A stretch of DNA of 64,000 bases, from positions 35,665-99,664 of the forward strand of contig NZ_KB908269.1 of assembly GCF_000382405.1 (NCBI RefSeq), given 5' to 3'. This stretch comes from Mycobacterium sp. 141 (GTDB lineage Bacteria > Actinomycetota > Actinomycetes > Mycobacteriales > Mycobacteriaceae). Each line of letters starts with the position of its first letter. Within the stretch, counting starts at the first letter, position 1. Below are positions 60,033-64,000 of the stretch, piece after piece. The notes beneath the pieces were generated by a model. The model was given only the letters and a program-made list of their open reading frames with translations, had not been told where the DNA came from and ran no database searches. The translations under genes were made by a program, and so were the position numbers.

Positions 60033-60066
60033 AGGGCCCCTCGACACGCCGGTATCGAGGGACCTT
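60033..60066. terminator. Hairpin between rraA and ethA
   Basis: CCCTCGA (60038-60044) / TCGAGGG (60055-60061), 7 perfect pairs with a 10-base loop, extended by AGGG/CCTT pairs around one mismatch. It lies between two convergent genes, so probably a bidirectional terminator. Confidence 0.55.
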
Positions 60067-60087
60067 TGCGACTGCTCGGCGGGAAAA

Positions 60088-61557
60088 TTAAACCGGCACG
60101 GCCACGCGGTGCTTGGTGAAGTGCAGCGACTGCTCGTCGATCTTGCCGTACCGGATGGTCCGCATGTCGAAGAAGTAGTTCTGCTTGAGCTTCCACGGCG
60201 CTTCCGACCCCGACTTGGGCAGGCTGTCCATCGACCGCCGGAAGTAGCCCGGCATGAATTCCATGAACGGCAGCTCGTCGACGCTCTCGCCGGGGTGCTG
60301 CGGCTCGACCCGGTCAAAACCGTTGGCGTCCATGTAGTTCAGCAGTCTGCAGATGAACTCGGACACCAGGTCTGCCTTCAGTGTCCAGGAGGCGTTGGTA
60401 TAGCCGAACGTGATCGCCAGGTTCGGCACTCCCGAAAGCATCAAACCCTTGTAGGTCATGCATTTGGGCAGGTCGATCGGCTCGCCGTTGCGGTAGGCCA
60501 CCGCGCCACCGAACAACTGCATATTCAAACCCGTTGCCGTGACGATGATGTCAGCCTGCAACTCCTCACCGGAGGTCAACTTGATGCCGGTCTCGGTGAA
60601 TGTCTCGATGGTGTCGGTGACGACCCCGGCCTTGCCCGACCGAATGGCCTTGAACAGATCACCATTGGGCGCCAAGCAGACTCGCTCATCCCACGGGTCG
60701 TAGCGCGGGCTGAAGTGCGTGTCGTAGTCGAAACCCTCGGGCAACCGGCGCTCGGCCATCTGACGCAGTGCCTTTTTGAACACCCCCGGAAATTTCCGGG
60801 CTATCTGGTACTGCCCGGTGCTGTAACCGATCTGCTTCCATCGGTTGGCGAAGTGCGCCAGGCGCTTCGGTAGATACTTGTTGGCCTTCTCGGCGAAGGG
60901 GTCGACGAGCGGTAGAGCGCCGATATAGGTGGGCGACCGCTGAAGCATCGTCACGTGGCCCGCACCGCCGTCGACCAACGATGGGATTAGGGTCACGGCG
61001 GTTGCACCGGAACCGATGACGACGATCTTCTTGCCTGCGTACTGCAGGTCCTCCGGCCATTGTTGCGGGTGGATGATCTGACCTTTGAAGTCCGCGGCGC
61101 CCGGAAACTCCGGCGAGTAGCCCTCGTCGTAGTTGTAGTAGCCGCTGCACACCGACAGGAACGACGCGGTGATCTGCTCGGCTTCACCGTTGTGCTCGAC
61201 GTTGATCGTCCAGTGATTGCCGGCGTCGGACCAGTCCACCGACGTGACACGGTGGCCGGTGCGGATGTGCTTGTCGATGCCGTTCTCGACGGCAGCCTCG
61301 TTGATGTAGTTCCAGATCGACTGGCCGTCGGCGATCGACTTCGCCGACTCCCACGGCTTGAACCGGAAGCCGAGGGTGAACATGTCCGAGTCCGAGCGGA
61401 TGCCCGGGTACTTGAAGAGGTCCCAGGTACCACCGATATTCTGCCGGCGCTCCAGGACCACGTAGCTCTTGCTCGGGCAGCGGCGCTGCAGGTGCCAGGC
61501 CGTGCTGATACCGGAGATTCCGGCGCCGACGATCACAACGTCGAAGTGTTCGATCAT
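60088..61557 (-). CDS. ethA: FAD-containing monooxygenase EthA
   Basis: Baeyer-Villiger-type flavoprotein monooxygenase that activates ethionamide. 489 residues, exactly the M. tuberculosis length. FAD motif VIVGAGISGI at the N-terminus, NADPH motif VIGSGATAV (about 185), and the BVMO fingerprint FKGQIIHPQQWPED (about 156-169). Catalytic and cofactor motifs are intact. The ATG at 61557 faces the divergent ethR gene; the 78-base gap contains a perfect inverted repeat. EthR represses this gene in M. tuberculosis. Confidence 0.96.
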   Translation of the reverse strand: MIEHFDVVIVGAGISGISTAWHLQRRCPSKSYVVLERRQNIGGTWDLFKYPGIRSDSDMFTLGFRFKPWESAKSIADGQSIWNYINEAAVENGIDKHIRTGHRVTSVDWSDAGNHWTINVEHNGEAEQITASFLSVCSGYYNYDEGYSPEFPGAADFKGQIIHPQQWPEDLQYAGKKIVVIGSGATAVTLIPSLVDGGAGHVTMLQRSPTYIGALPLVDPFAEKANKYLPKRLAHFANRWKQIGYSTGQYQIARKFPGVFKKALRQMAERRLPEGFDYDTHFSPRYDPWDERVCLAPNGDLFKAIRSGKAGVVTDTIETFTETGIKLTSGEELQADIIVTATGLNMQLFGGAVAYRNGEPIDLPKCMTYKGLMLSGVPNLAITFGYTNASWTLKADLVSEFICRLLNYMDANGFDRVEPQHPGESVDELPFMEFMPGYFRRSMDSLPKSGSEAPWKLKQNYFFDMRTIRYGKIDEQSLHFTKHRVAVPV

Positions 61558-61569
61558 GGTACCGACGGT

Positions 61570-61586
61570 ATCAACACAGTGTTGAT
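61570..61586. promoter_or_regulatory. Candidate EthR operator
   Basis: Perfect inverted repeat ATCAACAC-A-GTGTTGAT, arms of 8 bases, in the ethA-ethR gap (61558-61635). It starts 13 bases upstream of the ethA start on that strand. EthR is known to bind the ethA-ethR intergenic region in M. tuberculosis; the repeat here is the most symmetric element in the gap. Confidence 0.6.
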
Positions 61587-61635
61587 TCAGTCAACGATAT
61601 GTCGGAAATTTCGACGTGCTGTTAGGCTGCTGATT

Positions 61636-62274
61636 GTGACCACCGCCCAGACCCGCGCTCCACGCGGTCGCCGCGCGACGAGACCCTCGGGCGACGACCG
61701 TGAAGCGGCGATCTTGGCGACCGCGTCGCGACTGCTCGAGACCAAGGCGTTCGCCGACATCTCGGTCGACGATCTGGCCAAGGGCGCAGGTATCTCGCGG
61801 CCTACGTTCTACTTCTATTTCACCTCCAAGGAAGCCGTCCTGCTGTCCCTGCTCGATCCGCTGATCAAGCGAGCGGACACCGGCTTCGACAGGGCATTGG
61901 AGGATATGCCTGCCGACCCCAAGCGGGCGATCCGCCGCGGCATCGAGATCTTCTTCAGCTCATTCGGATCACATCCGGCAACCGCACGCGCGGGCACCGA
62001 GGCACTGAACAGCAGCCCAGAATTCCGGCACTTCTGGTCCGGCCTGATGCAGAAGTGGATCAGCCTGACCGCAGCCCTGATCACTGCCGAACGCCAACTC
62101 GGCAACGCGCCGGACACCATCCCCGCGCTCGACCTGGCCACCTCACTCAATTTGATGAACGAGCGCATGATGATGGCCACGCTCGCCGGCGAACAACCTG
62201 CTGTAGAGCACGAGAAGGTCGTCGACACCCTCGCGCACATCTGGCTGACGAGCATCTACGGGACCGCGGCCTGA
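61636..62274 (+). CDS. ethR: TetR-family repressor EthR
   Basis: 212 residues (216 in M. tuberculosis) from a GTG at 61636. The N-terminal TetR helix-turn-helix is clear: FADISVDDLAKGAGISRPTFYFYFTSKEAVL (about 43-75), nearly identical to EthR. The C-terminal ligand domain has ATSLNLMNERMMM and HIWLTSIYG. It represses ethA; ligands that relieve it boost ethionamide. Divergent from ethA. Confidence 0.95.
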   Translation: MTTAQTRAPRGRRATRPSGDDREAAILATASRLLETKAFADISVDDLAKGAGISRPTFYFYFTSKEAVLLSLLDPLIKRADTGFDRALEDMPADPKRAIRRGIEIFFSSFGSHPATARAGTEALNSSPEFRHFWSGLMQKWISLTAALITAERQLGNAPDTIPALDLATSLNLMNERMMMATLAGEQPAVEHEKVVDTLAHIWLTSIYGTAA

Positions 62275-62563
62275 CCGCTGGCATCGGCATCTTGTCGGAG
62301 TGACATGCGAACATATGTTCCCCTGGGTTGCCGGTGTATCTCTCGGTCATGAGCTGGGGCTTTGCGTCGTGGACGGTGTTGTCGACGGGGTCGACTGCGG
62401 CGAATGTCTCATCCACGACGGTCCATGACTCTGGGCCTCCGCCGGGGCGACGACTCGTTGCACCCGCATATCCGCCTCCTGATCAGCGTCGACAGACTTA
62501 GCGGAACAGTAACCTGCACCACCGACATGATCCTGATGCCAAACTTCAGGCGAGGAGGATCTG
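62275..62563. other. Region after ethR
   Basis: 289 bases without a supported gene. It has a 12-bp palindrome GAACATATGTTC at 62309-62320, whose GAAC-N4-GTTC core is like a mycobacterial SOS box. Open readings here (for example from 62349) have no start signal and no family pattern. The right end holds the ribosome-binding site of the PASTA lipoprotein (GAGGAGG, about 62550). Confidence 0.45.
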
Positions 62564-62896
62564 ATGAGTGTCACAAACTGCATCACAGGGGCAACTCGGC
62601 GGATCGCGCTTGGATTGACCACTGCGCTTGTCGCAATCGGGGTCATGGCATGTTCGTCGACGACCGCGCCGGCGCCCACCAGCACCTCTACGGGCATCGT
62701 GATGCCTGATCTGGTCGGAATGTATTGGGATGACGCCCAACCAAAGCTGGACTCACTGGGCTGGGCGGGCGTCATCGACAAGGGGCCTGATATCCCGGCA
62801 GGTCCGCAACACTGGAACCGGATCGTCACCCAAAGTCCGATGCCTGGTGAGCCCTTGGCGTCCGACGGCCGAATCACACTCCAATTCGGTGCCTGA
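62564..62896 (+). CDS. PASTA-domain lipoprotein
   Basis: 110 residues from ATG 62564, with GAGGAGG about 7 bases upstream. N-terminal lipoprotein signal: basic start, hydrophobic core (ALGLTTALVAIGVMAC) and lipobox VMA-C. A single PASTA domain follows (about 45-108: VMPDLVGMYWDDAQPKLDSLGW..VTQSPMPGEPL..GRITLQFG). PASTA domains usually bind muropeptides on Ser/Thr kinases; a free single-domain lipoprotein is less usual. No kinase lies nearby. Function unknown. Confidence 0.72.
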   Translation: MSVTNCITGATRRIALGLTTALVAIGVMACSSTTAPAPTSTSTGIVMPDLVGMYWDDAQPKLDSLGWAGVIDKGPDIPAGPQHWNRIVTQSPMPGEPLASDGRITLQFGA

Positions 62897-62924
62897 GACA
62901 GGCATTTCGCAGGAGTGCGAGGGT

Positions 62925-63404
62925 CTATCTCCCGCTGACGGTGGGTCGTGCTGCCCCGGCCTGACGCAAGTCGCCAATGAGCGCGATAACGGCCCCGGTC
63001 TCTGACTCCACCCATGTCGCCTGGTCGTCGATGATCCGCGGCATCAGGATGCGGTGGCCCGCGATAGGCCACTGCACGAACTCATAGCCCGTGAGCTCGT
63101 ACTGAACGTCGTCGGCCAGCCACACCGTCGCCTGTGCCGCGGTGGTCTCCAGGCGATAGCTGTTGCACCGCTGATAGGCGCCAATGTCGGCGTCGCCGGC
63201 CAGCGCGAAGCCCACGCAAACAGACCCATCGTCAGACGCAATCTTCCACATCACGTTGTCGAAGCTGATGGGTCGACCGTGCCGACGACAATCAAGGTCG
63301 CGGGTGACTGCGCGCGTGGCCGAAGCCCACGCGGCGGGAAGATCACTCGGCGGATCATCCCCGACCAGGAACTGCCAGCACAGTTCCGGAGCATCCCATG
63401 ACAT
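62925..63404 (-). CDS. Hypothetical protein
   Basis: 159 residues from ATG 63404 (MSWDAPELCWQFLVG); an upstream in-frame GTG at 63431 would add nine. Cys and Trp are frequent (ELCWQ, DLDCRRHG, YRLETTAAQATVWL). No signal peptide, membrane helix or family recognised. It faces the PASTA lipoprotein gene (convergent, 28 bases apart). Isolated gene. Confidence 0.5.
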   Translation of the reverse strand: MSWDAPELCWQFLVGDDPPSDLPAAWASATRAVTRDLDCRRHGRPISFDNVMWKIASDDGSVCVGFALAGDADIGAYQRCNSYRLETTAAQATVWLADDVQYELTGYEFVQWPIAGHRILMPRIIDDQATWVESETGAVIALIGDLRQAGAARPTVSGR

Positions 63405-63832
63405 GCATCGACCGTCGCACACCGAGTCCACCGACGTCGACCGCTTTCACACCGAATACGGATAGGCCATCAGCGAGTACCAGGCTGCGGGTGTGGACCA
63501 GACCGCGGTGATTGTGCAGGTCAGTTCGACGCAGGTGCAGGACTACACCTACAGCTGCGTCGACCAGTTCTGATGGACACTGCGACACGCCGCCAGACGC
63601 TGGCGCTTCGGGCGAAGGAGGTCAGGGGCACAGCTCGCGACCGCGGTCAGTCACGGAAGCGAAAGAGGTTGGGACGGAATGGCGTTCGCCACCAATCTCG
63701 GCATAGCCCTTAACCTCGATCCACTGATGAACTGGCTGGTCGTGGGGTGTCGGAATGAGGAAAGTGCCTCTTGAGCTGGGAGGATTGGTGTTCTCTACGC
63801 ATCAATCAGACCAGTTCAGAAAGGCACTTCCG
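63405..63832. other. Eroded region before the IS element
   Basis: About 430 bases. On + a coding-like fragment (63466-63573, ISEYQAAGVDQTAVIVQVSS..) ends in TGA but has no start and an in-frame TAG before it. An ATG at 63573 overlaps that stop (TGATG) and gives a 46-residue basic reading. A third reading, 63679-63774 (MAFATNLGIALNLDPLMNW), has AGAGG upstream and is cut near the IS border. These look like remains of a small gene set; none can be called a gene with confidence. Confidence 0.35.
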
Positions 63833-64000
63833 GTGAAAGTGTCCCACAGGTTCACTGCGTCCTCGGCAGTCTTCGATGATGAGCGTCTGGTGTCGTGCGC
63901 GGGGCTGGTTCCGGTGATGACGTTGGCTGCTCAGACGGGACTGCCGAAACTGTTGGCTGACAAGGTGCATATCGCGGCACCGCGGGTCAGGTCCGGGTCG
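63833..64000 (+). mobile_element. IS1380-family transposase, 5' part
   Basis: Open frame of 56 codons from GTG 63833 to the window edge, with no stop. The start MKVSHRFTASSAVFDDERLVSCAGLVPVMTLA is the typical N-terminus of IS1380-type transposases. A short inverted pair AAGTGCCT (63762-63769) / AGGCACTT (63822-63829) precedes it. The left end of the element is probably near 63750, but terminal repeats cannot be confirmed because the right end is outside the window. Confidence 0.7.

Noticed and set aside
62347..63072. 241-codon minus frame over the PASTA lipoprotein
   Set aside because: It is antisense to a gene with a clear lipobox, PASTA domain and ribosome-binding site.

Overview
The window is high-GC chromosomal DNA of a mycobacterium, most likely a rapid grower (Mycolicibacterium type). 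The evidence is the gene content and order: an arabinosyltransferase pair (embA end, embB), the mycolate-condensation set (accD4, pks13, fadD32), the antigen 85 genes, the arabinogalactan genes (aftB, ubiA, PAP2, glfT2, glf), erp, then a run collinear with M. tuberculosis Rv3811-Rv3819 and Rv3834c-Rv3855 (serS, pheA, bfrB, glpQ1, sodA, espR, hns-like, rraA, ethA, ethR). Protein lengths match the M. tuberculosis orthologues closely in many cases (EspR 132 aa, Rv3847-like 177 aa, Rv3850-like 218 aa, EthA 489 aa). No species is named, because sequence alone does not settle it. Orthologue statements are from memory of the families; no search was run.

Layout. 1-4.9 kb: embA (3' end) and embB on +. 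5-10 kb: an accessory insert on - (DUF4331 protein, RDD membrane protein, small protein, sensor kinase plus response regulator, proline-rich secreted peptide) and a decayed PucR-type regulator. 10-30 kb: a long - strand block building the mycolyl-arabinogalactan envelope. 30.2-33 kb: erp and a PGRP-type amidase on +. 33-39.5 kb: HAD phosphatase, two acyltransferases, an MBL-Rieske protein and small proteins, then serS; the sulfolipid (SL-1) genes that M. tuberculosis carries between Rv3819 and Rv3834c are absent. 39.6-46.4 kb: septum-formation-like protein, zincin, Cys-rich small protein, phosphoglycerate-mutase family protein, pheA, IdeR-type iron-box gene, CPBP protease, full-length LCP protein. 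46.4-52.5 kb: bfrB, glpQ1, DUF4328 protein, rhodanese, sodA and espR. 52.5-56.8 kb: an ImmA-type metalloprotease with a membrane partner, a Thr/Ser-rich surface protein and two small conserved genes. 56.8-59 kb: a YcnI-CopC-CopD copper cluster. 59-62.3 kb: hns-like, rraA, and the divergent ethA/ethR pair. 62.3-64 kb: a PASTA lipoprotein, a hypothetical gene, eroded sequence and the start of an IS1380-family transposase.

How the genes work together. FadD32 activates the meromycolate, AccD4 helps carboxylate the partner acyl-CoA, Pks13 condenses them; the antigen 85 enzyme mycolylates the wall. UbiA makes decaprenyl-phosphoryl-ribose phosphate, the PAP2 protein probably removes the phosphate, EmbA/EmbB/AftB polymerise arabinan, Glf and GlfT2 make the galactan. 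Iron control links the DUF2470 gene and bfrB through IdeR-type boxes.

The most unusual non-coding signals are a cluster of four DnaA-box-like 9-mers at 49419-49517, a family of 32-33 bp tandem repeats with a shared core at three loci (two of them supply the stop codon of the preceding gene; the third lies in frame inside pks13), and a perfect inverted repeat between ethA and ethR. No tRNA, rRNA or CRISPR array was found.
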